Assembly: GCF_022201045.2 (NCBI RefSeq)
Contig: NC_068557.1
Span: 5,518,001-5,582,000 of the forward strand
Origin: Citrus sinensis
Lineage: Eukaryota; Streptophyta; Magnoliopsida; Sapindales; Rutaceae
Direction: 5' to 3'
DNA: 64,000 bases
This document shows positions 29,684-46,500 of the stretch, one piece after another. The notes under the pieces are model-generated. The model was not told the origin of the DNA and searched no databases. It saw only the letters and a program-made list of their open reading frames with translations. Numbering within the stretch: position 1 is the first letter of the stretch; the number at the start of each line of letters is the position of its first letter. Position numbers and translations under genes: made by a program.

Positions 29684-31146
29684 TCATTATAATAAATAAA
29701 TTAGTAAATCACTAAAAGTTGCAAGTAAGCCATTATTAAATTTCAACAATATCATGTGTTGAATGAAAGTTAGAATTTTGATGATGATGATAAAAAATTG
29801 TGATGCTATATAATCTACCCCCTATTGTATCAAATTTCTGGCACCTAATGTAGATGGATACAATCACACAAGTTTTTTATTTTTTATTTTTTATGTTCTT
29901 ATAATGTGGACATGTTTTTCTCGTTACTAGAATAAAATTATAATATCCAAATCTAGTCAACGGAACAACTCGATTATTAATATATCTAAGGTCAATGGTG
30001 GAATTATAATAATAGGTCAATGGGAGAAAAAAATGAAAAAAAAAATAAAGGGCCAAAAGGTAAGCTTTTCAAAGAAATGAGCTAATTTTCAAATAAAACC
30101 CCCGTTACGTCGACCAAATAGCCTAAACTGATCTTCATTCCTCTGCGCCATATACATTGCCCCTAGACCAATTCCTAGCATGAAAATAAGACTACCAGTT
30201 CTTGCAACAATTATCCATTAATTTAAAGATTTGAAAACGCTAGCTGAGATGCCAAACCTTTTAAAAGAAAAAAATTAAGAAAAAAAAGTAGAAGAGTAGA
30301 GAAAATCAATTTTAACTCATACTTCCTCATAAGTCAAATTTGAGTATTTAGTAAAAATAAAACATGCAACTTAAAATTATGGCCAGGATTGGTAATAACT
30401 TATTAGAAGACACTCTAATAATAAAAAAAAAACTAATTTTCTGTTTCATCTTCCTGAACGCGATTGGAAGAATCAAGTGATTTTCATATAAAATTTGGTC
30501 GCGGCCGCTTAAAAACAAAAAGAGTGAGCTCTATTTTAAAACTTAGAAGAAACATTAAATTGGTGGGGCAAAATATACATCCAACGTCATGGAAGATTCT
30601 GTCACTATTTGGCTTGTGTTGTGTGTCCAACTCAAACCGAAATGTAGGTCATGTAAAAACGTCGTTATCAATGTGAAAATATCATATTTACTTACCTTTA
30701 AACAATATATTTTCGTTGTTATTATTATTATTATTTTAGCCGCAGAGATAACATAAAGTGTAAAAAAAGAAGAAAGGATGCATGAGGTCTTTGTGGAAAT
30801 TTCTAAAACTAATGGCCGCCGGGGAAAAGCACAAATAAAGTTTACTTGACAAATCCATTAACAGCGGCGAAGTACATGGCAAAATCTTTGAAAAATGAAT
30901 CCAAAATAAGAAACGACAAGTAGAATTACTCGAGAATGTGATCAATCGAGCCGCGCCCCTATCTTTGATTAGAGGCTAAAATAATTTTTTTATATTAATT
31001 TCCAAATTAAATTCTTGTGACAGCGACAGTGACAGTTCCATGAGAATTTTGTTCTGTATTTGTACGTTAACAAAACCGTCAAGTAAGTTTTCCAGATATC
31101 ATGCCTTGTTTTGGGGCCGAATCTAATTAAAAAAAACAAAATCTAC

Positions 31147-31171
31147 ATATATATATATATATATATATATA
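31147..31171. repeat. (AT)n microsatellite
   Basis: A perfect AT dinucleotide run of about 25 bp. Confidence 0.9.
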
Positions 31172-31249
31172 AGTAGTTTTTCAATTAGGAATCTTTGACT
31201 TGATAAAGTCAGTGATTAACTAAAAAATAAAATAAATACTGACTCCAAT

Positions 31250-31782
31250 CAGTGGCGGATCTAGAAGAATAATTTAACGGGGGTTAAATTAGATAATAGT
31301 AAAATATAAAAATAATTTTTTGAAAATATAAAATATTTGTTAATACATGTATAATTATTTTCTATGGAATTTCATATTTTAAAAATGTTATGCGATAGAC
31401 TCGTCATCAATATTATTACATTTATTATTTCCTATATAAACAACCAAATTATCATTCATCTCATCCAATTTCAAAGATGATTTTTCATGAGTTTCATTAC
31501 TTAAAACGTTTTCTTTACTATTATTATGGAAAATTGAAGAATTAATCCTATTTTTGAGAATATAAAATATTTTGGGTGGTGGGCTATCATTATTTTTAAT
31601 TAAAATATAGATTTTTATAATTCTTAAAAGTTAAAGTTTAAATTTTATAGGGTTTATAATTTATAGTGACTATTTTAATATATTTAATGAGGGCTAATTA
31701 AAAAATAAAAATATTTTTCTCTTTTATTTTTACAATTTTTTTTTGTCAAGCCCCCACTGGTCACATGCTCCATCCACCTATG
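31250..31782. mobile_element. Non-autonomous hAT-like element, 533 bp
   Basis: Ends are CAGTGGCGGATCTAG and, inverted, CATAGGTGGATGGAG, with a G-run inside each (GGGGGTTAAA and, inverted, GTGGGGGCTTG). A 7-bp direct repeat CTCCAAT flanks it (31243-31249, 31783-31789), extendable to 8 bp with one mismatch. CAGTGGCGGA-type ends are common in plant DNA transposons. The interior is AT-rich and non-coding. Confidence 0.65.
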
Positions 31783-31914
31783 CTCCAATGTACTGTATTT
31801 TGTCATATAATATATTAAAATCTAAATTTTTTTATCTTTTAATTAGTCCATGACTTTATTAAAGTCAGAAATCCTTAATTGAAAAACTACTCATATATGT
31901 ATAAGTCATTTTCT

Positions 31915-32240
31915 AACCAAAAAAGTGAGATGTCAGTAAAATATTAAAAAATATATATCATAATATATTTACAGGCACAAAATATAGTCTTTAACATATT
32001 GTTTTTTTATATATATTTTACTGACATTTTCACTGGAAAAATGTGAGAATGTCAGTAAAATATATATTCCAATACATTAGAGATTATATTTTTTATTTGT
32101 TAATATATTAAAATTTATTTTTTTACACTAAAATATAAAAAAAAAACACATATTCTAATACATTAGAGATTGCATTTTTTTTTATCTATTAATATATTAA
32201 AATTTATATTTTTTTATTTGTTAGTAACATCCTTACGTAC
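31915..32240. repeat. Compound repeat: inverted and tandem units
   Basis: A unit containing GATGTCAGTAAAATAT occurs forward at about 31929, inverted near 32010-32034 and forward again at about 32047. Then a unit starting AATACATTAGAGATT repeats in tandem at 32071 and 32157 (spacing 86 bp), each followed by TTAATATATTAAAATTTAT. This looks like a collapsed foldback element with later tandem duplication. No clear outer boundary. Confidence 0.6.
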
Positions 32241-33850
32241 AAAATCAAATCTAAGAATTGTGTAAATGTTGATTTTTTTAATAACATGAATCATTTCCCG
32301 TATTCTGATAAATGAAATTTGAAAACGAAGTGATCTGACATCCTAAGTTACATTGATTGCGGGATCATGCCATGTTCGAAATTAACATTTATATTTTTTG
32401 TTGCGTCGCAACGGATTCAATGTTCCATGTCCCTATTGCTTCTCAAGTTGAATCTTCTGTTCGACATGTGAGCTTGAATTTTATTTAACTTATGGCTTAA
32501 GCTTATGATTTTTTTACACCGTCATACTTGTGTTTTGAATTGAAATGAAAGCAAAGTTAAGCTGGAATGTTCTCTTCTTCCTCCAATGGCCTAATTTAAT
32601 CAAATTGTTGATATGGGACATCTTTTATGGTGGTGATTAAGCAAACATTTTCAACATAGGAATGAATTAAAAATTTGATTAATGTGTTTCATGTATGATC
32701 CGGCTGATAATACTATTGATAATGATTATATGTTTTCATTACAAATGATTTTTGTTTTTTAAGGATAATTGATCGTATTGATCCCCCGACATCAACCTTT
32801 AGAAGCAACTATAATCAATATAGAGTAACATACTCAACTTGAGGTTGCCACCACTTAGAAGATAGCCTAGTAGTAATCCACTCACTCAATAATAAGAATA
32901 AGAATAATAATAAATAAATAAAAGAGTACGGGTTTCGAGTTTTTGTAGTTGGACTTTTAGTACTTGTTTGATATATATTATCTTATGATCATATGTATTT
33001 ATTTAATCTCATAAGTTATTTTTTAATTTTTTATTGTTTGATTATTTTTTAGTAGATTTTTTGAAGATTAAAATAAATTATTTTGCCTCTACTAGTAAAA
33101 ATTCAAATTTTGAGTTTTTGGGAGTAGACGTTGGAAAACTTTTTTAAAATGTTAAAATGCCAAAAATATTTTTTACTTATTTGATAATTTATTTCATTCC
33201 GTTCATAACATAACTTTTAAAAAATAAGTCTATTAAAGTAATTATATATTTTTTAATAAAAACTCTCATTAACAACTAAATAATTAAATTTTTTTTAGTA
33301 AAAACTTTACTAACAAAAACCCTATTTAAATAATCTTTATTTAAAAAATTATTTCAAACGAAATCTTATTCCTTGCTGAAAATTGGATAGAAATAGATTT
33401 TCATTTTTGTGAACATAAGTAGAAGGTAATGTATATATGTCCACTCAAATAAAAATTTAGATTTTCACATAATAAAACTGATTTTAGTCCAAATAAGTTT
33501 TTAATTATATATATTAGTAGATTTTTTATTATAAAGATAATGACCTTTTTTTTTTCTAAAGAACTCTCTAGTTCAGCATAAGAGTTATGTTTGAAAGCGA
33601 ACATCAAGCAAGTTTTCTTTTTTCTTTTCTCCTTTCATCTAATAAAAATTATTGATTCAGACTAATTTGATTTGAGAAAATCTTCATTCAAAGTTAAACC
33701 CTTCAAGAGGGACAATTTTATTTTGGAAAATGATTCCATACTCACATGCTTTAGTTAAGAGAGTCTAATATTCTTATCTGAAAATCGTTTTCAGCTAATA
33801 ACATAACTAAAAAATAATTACATAAATATTTTTTTTTTGTATCGTCATAT
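32241..33850. other. Intergenic, nothing recognised
   Basis: AT-rich DNA with TAA-type short repeats around 32890-32925. No supported gene. Confidence 0.5.
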
Positions 33851-34440
33851 TATTACATTGGACTTCGGTAAGCCCAATTCTTTACCGGACCTAGGCCCAT
33901 TGGACACTCGTGCACATCGGCACTTGTAGTAAGGCCTATCGAAAAGGAGGCCTCAGTTTCTCAAAACCAAACCAGAATAAAACGACACCGTTCTCCTCTG
34001 CATCAACTGTCATTTTCACGCTGACCTGGCGTGTAAAAGGTTTCAATGCCGACATTAAACTGTGAGATACATTTATTAGATCAATAACATTGTGCAGCAG
34101 TTCCCCGCGTCACCACCATCACCGTCAGTTGTTTTTAGGAGAATCATGATGAAAATAACTCAAAGAATCAACGGCGTCAGCCCGATCAAATCCAGAATCC
34201 CTGAAGCATGGTGGCTTTTCTATTGTTGGTCTGAAAAGCTGGTCAAATATCATGACGTAAGCCTAAATACTGACCAACCAATCACCGCCACGTCAGAAAA
34301 CTAACCACCGGGCGCGGACGTCAAAACTACTTTTAACTAGATTTGATAAAAGCAACGTTGGGGTCCGCAGCGCAGCACAGCACAGTACACTGCACAGGCA
34401 CAGAGGATCCAAAGAGTCAGCAGACAGTCTCTTCTACTCT
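33851..34440 (+). promoter_or_regulatory. Probable promoter of the GSK3 kinase gene
   Basis: GC content rises compared with the flank. Several GGCCCA/TGGGCC-like motifs (for example TAGGCCCATTGG near 33892) and an AAAACGACACCGTT block (about 33979) occur, both common in promoters of constitutively expressed plant genes. No TATA box was recognised. The assignment rests on position and motif type only. Confidence 0.4.
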
Positions 34441-34622
34441 GTAAGAAACCTCACTGAAACTACGACAAAGATTTCATTCTTTAATTTTTTTTTAATTTTT
34501 TTTTTAAATTTAATTCTATTTTACTTTTGCTTTTTGCAAGAGAGTTAGTTGAGCTTCTCTTTATTTCATCTCTCTGTGACAGCGACTGCATTGAGCTTTG
34601 TTTGGATCGAAATATTTGCAAA

Positions 34623-34763
34623 ATGCGAGATGTTTGCAGCTTCATAGGTGAGCCTTTTTTTTTTTTTAGCAGTTCTGTTTGGTTGCCGAGAAAGAAACCT
34701 TGCTGTAGCATTCAAGTAATGACCTTTGAAAATTCGCTTGTTTCAGCCCTGCGGACACGGTGA
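34623..34763 (+). promoter_or_regulatory. Upstream ORF in the GSK3 leader, split by an intron
   Basis: The first ATG of the likely transcript (34623) opens a 13-codon frame. It crosses a leader intron (donor after 34647 in ATAG/GTGAGC, acceptor before 34747 in TTTCAG/CCC) and stops at TGA 34761-34763, 20 nt before the kinase ATG. The inferred peptide is MRDVCSFIALRTR. Such an upstream frame could lower translation of the kinase. The intron borders are inferred from splice consensus. Confidence 0.5.
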
Positions 34764-34783
34764 TTTTATTTCACTAACGAAAT

Positions 34784-39905
<5,122 letters not shown>

Positions 39906-40312
39906 ATTTCAACATGTGTTGTTGGATATTAGAGTAAATTTATTGTACTAAATTTGTCTTTATGCTATCTGACGGATTAGGGATACATCCGTTGTTTATT
40001 CTCACCAAGAACTGTTCCGACTGAAGTAAGCATGCAAAAGTGAGAGTGGCAGTTCAGTTAGATTATGCACTGATGAACAAAGTGAATATTTATGTGATGC
40101 ATTTTGTTTAACAGTTTCCTCATCTATTATATGTTAGCTAGATCTTACATAACATTATAAAAAAATGGAAAAAGAAAATGACTAGGCCAGGTGGCAGAGC
40201 AAATATCCAGCTTAATTTCAGCTCTATGTGACCATAACCCGTTTATTTATGGTATAGTTTCCCTTAAATAACAGTAAATCTGCACCACACTGTTGCCATT
40301 TTCACAGTGTAG

Positions 40313-40607
40313 TTAGGAGTACAAAGCTTTCTCTCGTTGCATTGCCTCCTCAAAATGTGAATCGCAAAACATCCACCCATCTTTGGAATGCTCACTTGAA
40401 CACAGGCCTCTGTTAACAACTGTGTTTGTGACACTTGAATGGAATGCGTAGATCAGGTGAGTATCAGTACTTGCACTCTTGAACTCATTGGTCAATGAAG
40501 TGGTATGATGATGGGGAATGTCGGGGTTTCCGCATCTTTTGATCATCATTTCTTTGATTGTATCCCGAGTCAAGAACCCGGCGAGCAGCCTTGATTGCTT
40601 AGGGCTC
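40313..40607 (-). other. Unassigned exon-like open frame
   Basis: Read on the minus strand, an AG acceptor (TTTTAATAG) just above 40607 opens a 97-codon frame that runs to a stop at 40313. The composition is mixed and non-repetitive (for example LLAGFLTRDTIKEMMIKRCG and GWMFCDSHFEEAMQREKAL), unlike the low-complexity shadows elsewhere. I do not recognise the family. No upstream exon could be traced; a SINE lies about 270 bp upstream. It could be the last exon of a small gene or a gene fragment; it could also be chance. Confidence 0.3.
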
Positions 40608-40877
40608 TATTAAAATTAAGGGAATCAAGGTTAGTAAAAAAGGAGAGACTTGAGGCATTATGTGCAGATGTGTTTGCATTGCACATAGCTATTCAAGCTA
40701 TATTTATATATCATAAGTTTAATAGAATCTAGCCGTATGGAACATTGACTGCCCGTTCCATCACTTAAGGCCGTGTGAAAACTTCATTAATTCCAGCAAA
40801 TATGCATGACACAGAAGGGATGTATGTTAGGTTCATGCTGAATTCGATAATAGTTGCTTGTTTAACAATCTCTAAAA

Positions 40878-41157
40878 GCCACTTGGGCTTGTAGCCCAGT
40901 GGTGGACCATTGCCCTCAAAGTTAAGCATGACTATGAGGGCAATGGTTCGAGTCCCCATGGACTCAACCTCCTTCAATTAAACATAATTATGTGGAGATT
41001 TCTTATAGCGTCTTTCTCCCTTGCGAAATGCGAGTGGAGTAGAGACATCCCTCCTCCGTGAGGGGTATTTGGATGGGCATGTACTTCATAGAATAAAAAT
41101 ATAATAATATAAGTCTCATGTAACCTGATGTTTAATCATTTCAAAAAAAAAAAAAAA
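40878..41157 (+). mobile_element. tRNA-derived SINE with poly(A) tail and intact target duplication
   Basis: An internal RNA polymerase III promoter is visible: box A TAGCCCAGTGG (40892-40902) and box B GGTTCGAGTCC (40945-40955), both perfect matches to tRNA consensus. The element ends in an A run (41143-41159). The 14-bp direct repeat AACAATCTCTAAAA flanks it (40864-40877 and about 41158-41171). The perfect duplication and the uninterrupted tail point to a recent insertion. Length is about 280 bp. Confidence 0.9.
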
Positions 41158-41171
41158 AACAATCTCTAAAA

Positions 41172-42555
41172 AGAAGGGTATTTTGGGCCAATTTGTGTTA
41201 TTGAGTTCACGTGATAAACATTTGATGGCAAAGGAAAAGGTCAAGTTGGGGCAAATTTATTTTATATTTTCATTAGTTGGAATATGTTTTTTTTTTTTTT
41301 GTTTCAAATGATCATAATATTTTATCGAATGCTGTGAGAACTCGATGACTTTGAGAATTTTTTTTTTTTTTTAATGTAGACTCTACAACCCGAGACAGAA
41401 ATCCTATCTTATTGTCAAGTGTGATTGGCATTTAAAATATTTTTTTTAAACAAAAGTATAAATAAAATAAATAAATTCTGCAAAATAAGAAAAGTCATTT
41501 TTATAGTTTGGCTAAAGGTATTGGGCATTTATATTAACTTACTTCTCCGAAAACTATACTGACATTGAAATTTCATCAATTTATTGAATAAAAATGTAAT
41601 GGAGCCGGTTTTTTTTTTTTTTTTCCTCTTTTTCTTTCCAAGAAAATATTCTAGGTCGAGAAATTGTACCCTTCCTAAGATACACAGCTTAATTTTGTGA
41701 GGGTTAATGAATGCTAAAGCTCATGTAAAGGAAATGGAAAGAGTTTTGTTAAATTGAATAGCTTCGTGATCGGCAACTGTGTTGAGTGCCTACTTAAATT
41801 CCTCAGTTGTCTGTCGTTTACAACTAAATGGATTAGTCGGAGATGATTTATTGTTGATTAATCTTCCATCTTTTTTATTTATTAATTTGCTAAAGTTCTA
41901 TGAGATTATGATTCTTCTAATTAAGTTCACTGTTACGTAAGATGTAAATTTATATGAACAAGATTTCTCAACCGTAATCTAAGGTTTTATAAGCTTTTAA
42001 AAGGTTTGGTAACTGGGATCACAAATATATTCTCATGTAATAAAAAATATGAAAAATTCAATGTAATTTATGCAAATCAACACTAGATTTAAATTCAAAT
42101 TAACATTTGAGTAACTGCAAAAAAGTTAAAAGGTCTTGGACGAACTAGGAAAACAATTTTACTTATAAAGCCACACATATAATTAATGTTTGCTTCCAAA
42201 AATTTATGATAAAAATTCTTTTCTCATCTTCATCTTCTTCGATGATATTCTTTATTTTATATATATATGCATGCATGTATGCATGTATGTATACACACTT
42301 TTCCATCTAAGGCCACAAAATATCATTTTAGGTTTAAATAAATTATAAATGGATAGTCAAAAAATAACGAACTTATCTGTAAGTAATTAAAATAAAAAAA
42401 AAAATCCCTCGTTTGGCCTTCAATATGTTATTAAGTGTGAAGCCATTATTACCAATATTATTATCCTTGATCTTCGCATTTCTAGCTTTAATTTGCAAGA
42501 GCCATGGAAGCCCCGGCGATCCAAGACAGGCAAGAACTGCTATATAATAATTTTT

Positions 42556-42588
<33 letters not shown>

Positions 42589-42905
42589 TTAATTATTATT
42601 ATTATTATTATTTTGTGATCATTAATATATATGTTTATGTTTTTTTGGGGATTTGCATTCAGAGTTATTTGGTACTTACAAGTAGCAGCAAAATAAAATC
42701 TACAAGAGGATGAACATCTTGAGGGCAAGTAAGTAATTTCCGATATATGATAATAATATCATATGATAAGCCATAATTAAATTGGTCTAAATTTTTATCC
42801 TCATGGGATCAAATTATTATTATTATTTTTATATATTATTAATAATGTTTTTAACTTATAATTTTTCGATGGCATGTGAGAGAGAAGCACGCCTGCTGAA
42901 ATCTG
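41172..42905. other. Intergenic with AAT/ATT palindromic microsatellite
   Basis: No supported gene. TGCATG/ATGT repeats occur at 42266-42292. An (AAT)n run turning into (ATT)n lies at 42557-42613. Long T runs occur near 41290, 41360 and 41610. Confidence 0.5.
42557..42613. repeat. (AAT)n-(ATT)n self-complementary microsatellite
   Basis: About ten AAT units are followed by TATTAATT and about seven ATT units, so the array can fold back on itself as a perfect hairpin. Confidence 0.9.
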
Positions 42906-43527
42906 AGGTGGCATTTGTTTTTTAACTTAATAATTTAAAGTAACTTAACTTAATTAATTAAGTTAATTAGAGGTGTTTGTTTTTATAACTTAATGAGACT
43001 TTTTAGATAATTTTGACTTAATAAAATAAGCCAATTTTTTTGGCTTTTTACTTAATGGAGAAATCTGAATTAAGTCAATTACTTGCTAATGTCAAAAATA
43101 TCATTGTTTTATAATTTATTTTTCATGTCTATCCCAAAACTCACCCATAGACATTTAACCCACATAAAAATATTCCTATTTTTTCTTTCTTATATTATAT
43201 ACGATAAAATTTAAAATTTATGGCATTTTATATATTAAAATTCTAAAATAATTATGTATTCACTTGAATATAGTTTTACTTATAAATGTTAAAATATTGT
43301 GGTATTTAATTTATTATTTATTTGACATTCAAATTTAATAAAGATACAAATGTAAAAGTACATATTTTCAGCTTTTTAAGTTAAAAAAAATAAACAACTT
43401 AATACTTATTTTCTGAGATTTAGACAAAAGAACAAATATATTATTCAGATTCAGACATTCAGATCTATTCAGAATTTAGATTAATTCAGATTTATTCAGA
43501 TTTCAGACAAAAAAACAAACGTCACCT
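42906..43527. mobile_element. Non-autonomous DNA element, probably hAT, 622 bp
   Basis: Ends are AGGTGGCATTTGTTTTTT and, inverted, AGGTGACGTTTGTTTTTTTG. The right subterminal zone has many CAGATT/TCAGA repeats; the left has repeated AACTTAAT. The flanks GAAATCTG and GAATCTCT are similar but not an identical 8-bp duplication, so the boundary is probable only. A second partial copy of the terminus (AGGTGTTTGTTTTTATAACT) sits inside at about 42971. Confidence 0.6.
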
Positions 43528-44348
43528 GAATCTCTTATTTACAGTTATCCGATATAGGAGGATTTGCAGCCCTTTTTAGTGATAAAAGAAGCTGAAAAAT
43601 AACGACGTATATTAATTATTAATTAATATTTTATAATTAAATATTAATTGGAGTCTTCATTTACTATTTGCTTAGTTATTATTATTTTTGCTGTGAAATG
43701 CATGCAAGAATCGATGGAATTGCACATCATTTTCAAAGCGAATCATTTCTACGAGGCCAGGGGAAACAATAAATCAAAAAAAAAAACGAACATATATAAT
43801 TATATATATATTAATATAGTTCTTTTTTAGTACAGATGTCATTTTTTTAACACGGACACGTTTTTTAACCCATGAATTTTAATAGAGTCAGATATTAATG
43901 TTATTAAACTGCACAACTTAATAGTATATTCGCATTATAAGAAAATAAGAGCATCCGCGCGTGAAAATGATTTAATATATGTATGTATGTATCTTTATTT
44001 TCCTCATATATTTATATAATATTATATTGGAGTGCAAATTTTTAATTTAAATCTCGTAAAATATATATAAATATTAAACGAGTTATTAGATAACCAATTT
44101 ATTTTATATGTCGAGTTATGGTCTTAATATTTTGACATAATTATCAAATAAGTTGTGTTTGAGTCATCCTAAATTTTAGATGACAACATGATTAGATAAT
44201 TCGTTTTGGCGACTCTACTACTGCCCAACATTCGGTACCATTTGCAATACCAGCTCCGAGACTATGGTGGATGCTCATTTGGGGAAAAATAAATATACAT
44301 TTTAAGTAAACATAATTCACTGAGTTTGGGATGTGAAAAATTAGGAAA

Positions 44349-44470
44349 ATGCTTGGTGTATAAAAAGATGAGAGAAATATGAAAGAAATAAATAAGAAAA
44401 GGGAAGAGAGAGAGTGAATGGGTAGAGAGAGAAGACAAATTTCTCTCTATCTTTCTCTACACCTAGCACT
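44349..44470. mobile_element. Small foldback element, about 122 bp
   Basis: The left side ATGCTTGGTGTATAAAAAGA and the right side, inverted, AGTGCTAGGTGTAGAGAAAG are alike, both followed by GAGAGAAAT-type sequence. No clean target duplication was found. It lies about 170 bp downstream of the amylase stop codon. Confidence 0.45.
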
Positions 44471-44639
44471 ACTCAGAAAAATTATTGTTGCTCATTAGCA
44501 TAGAATAATTAAGTTTATTTCACTCATGTTTACACGCACACAAGAGGAATCACTGTGTCATTAGCATAGTCTTCCAAATATTCTTATTACTCTCTGGCTC
44601 TGCTAGTGGCTCATTAATTAATAACTTGTAACTTTGATT

Positions 44640-46432
44640 TCACTTCTTCTGCCGGACAGCATAGTCCTTTCCAGAGGTAGCAACTTTGAAGTTGCGAGGA
44701 ATAAGATTTCGAAGGTCCATCTTTGGTCCAATCTTCGTAATTATTTTATCATCAATGGCAGCTACATAGAGATCAGATTGAGAGGCTAAAATATTAACTC
44801 TGCTTGTGGTGTTGATCCCATTCTTGGTTCTAATTGCAGCCAATTTTCCTATCTCCTTCTTTAGATCCCAGTCAAACAAGTGATCATAAAACTGTACAAC
44901 AAGACCAAACACATACACTTTAGTACCCACGCAACGCAGATTGTGCAACCAAATTTCCAACACATATGAAGAGGACGAAACAGAGGAAAAGTGACAGATA
45001 TTACTATGGAAGGGGTGCCGGGGTGTGTGAGAATGTAAGCATATCCAAGCATGACTTTAGCCGATGGGAACGGCCATAGACGTTGAGTAGAGCCAGTGTC
45101 ATGATTGTCAATAAAAGTCACAGCATTTTGCGGTAAAAGTCCAATGAATCCCGGCGGCTTGCCGTTAAGAGTCTTTCAATCTCCACAGCTCCCCTTGCAC
45201 GGCAGCTTGAAGGATGCCCTTTGAAGTGAAATCAAAAGCTGTGACAGCCCCTCCAGCGGCTTGCACCCAATATTTTAGGTTTCTCCGGTGCGCATCCTGA
45301 CGAGCATCAGGTTTCCCATCTTGCCTGTACGAAAGAGAATCCCATTTCTCCGCAACAGCAAAATGTGGCATGGTATTTTTCATGTACAATCTGGTGATAC
45401 TGGGGGCGTATCCCTTAACAAAATCAAATCGCCATCCATCAAATCCAATTTCAGTCTTCAGCCAGTTCATCCAGTCGGATAACTCTTTCTGTACTTTTGG
45501 ATTGAGATGGTCAATGTCAGGAGCAGGCCCGAAGGGTTCTCCGGAATCAGGATGGCCTCGGCCATCAGAATAAGTTGTGTCATCGTGGCATATGAAGGAT
45601 GGCCCCCAGTCTAGACGCTTATCCGACGTTCCAACTTCAAAAATGCACCATATCCCTCTGCTGTCTTTCTTCTCCGCGGTTCTGTGGTTGATCACTATAT
45701 CAGCTAGAAACTTAATTCCTTTCTTATTGAAAGCCTGAATTAAAGATTTTAATTCATTCTGAGATCCGTAGCTTGATGCGTTAAGGTCATATAGCCTCCC
45801 TGGCAAGTATCCTGCAAATGTTGAGGACCAAAAAAAAAAAATTTTAAGGTTTTCAAGTTATATTGCTTCTCCTAATGAATAGACATATAAAAAGCAGGCA
45901 AACAATACTTTTTTTTTTTTTAAATACATTGGAGCCCAGTAAAAACTAGGCTAGAACAGAATGGGAAACAGAGGTTCCATATATATCATTACATAACCAA
46001 TAACCAAGCTCCTCAGGGTGGTTTTTCAAAACCACGAAAACCAAAGGGGTAAAGAAGCTTGCATGGGAGTATGCTAGATGAATAATAGAATAAAAAAATA
46101 ACCTTGGGGAGCAGTAGACTGAGAAGGTGGAGGAAGCCAGACATGAGTAATTCCAGCACTGGCAATATCAGGAATTCTTTTCTTCAGAAAGTTGTACCAT
46201 CCTCCTTTCTTGTTGCATGATTCCCAGTTGAAACCCTATCAAAAGCACCTCATCAAACCAAATTCCCTCAACAAATCGTACTGCAAGTACATACATTCGT
46301 TTGTGATCGAAAAAAGTTAAAATTTAGGAGGGTCATTGAATGCCTTACTTGAAATAATATGGTCGGGCTCGGAGACGTGAAAGGCGGGAAGACAGAGAGA
46401 AGAAGAAAACAGAGGAAACAGAGAGGACTCAT
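44640..46432 (-). pseudogene. AMY: Secreted alpha-amylase (GH13) with a one-base frameshift
   Basis: Endo-hydrolysis of starch; barley-type secreted amylase. Exons: 46349-46432, 46103-46235, 45005-45811 and 44640-44891. The first exon encodes a signal peptide (MSPLCFLCFLLLSVF). Catalytic Asp202 (GWRFDF) and Glu227 (VAEKWD) are intact, and the third acid (FIDNHD) lies after the break. One extra base at about 45167 puts a TAA at 45165-45167, ending the product at 287 residues, in the segment where relatives read KDSNGKPPG. Past that point the normal frame resumes in the adjacent phase. Dropping one base makes all exon phases fit and gives the usual 424 residues. So this is either a very young pseudogene or allele, or a base-call error. 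Everything else (splice sites, signal, stop) is intact. Confidence 0.88.
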
Positions 46433-46485
46433 TCTCCTGGTTAGTCTTGTGTAGTTGAATGGGTGATTCTGATGTCTTTTGGATC

Positions 46486-46500
46486 ATCATCATCATCATC
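46486..46500. repeat. (ATC)5 microsatellite upstream of the amylase
   Basis: Five ATC units, 54-68 bp upstream of the amylase start codon, probably in the 5' leader. Confidence 0.8.

Larger units (their letters stand above)
28040..31249. other. Intergenic, with a tandem duplication and AT run
   Basis: No supported gene. It contains an 82-bp tandem duplication (29522-29683) and an AT run at 31147-31171. The motif GGGCGGAGCCATACGG at 29110 resembles the end of an element type like the one at 31250, but no partner end was found. Confidence 0.5.

Noticed and set aside
40878..40960. Functional tRNA gene
   Set aside because: Boxes A and B are perfect but there is no cloverleaf acceptor pairing; the poly(A) tail and target duplication show it is a SINE.
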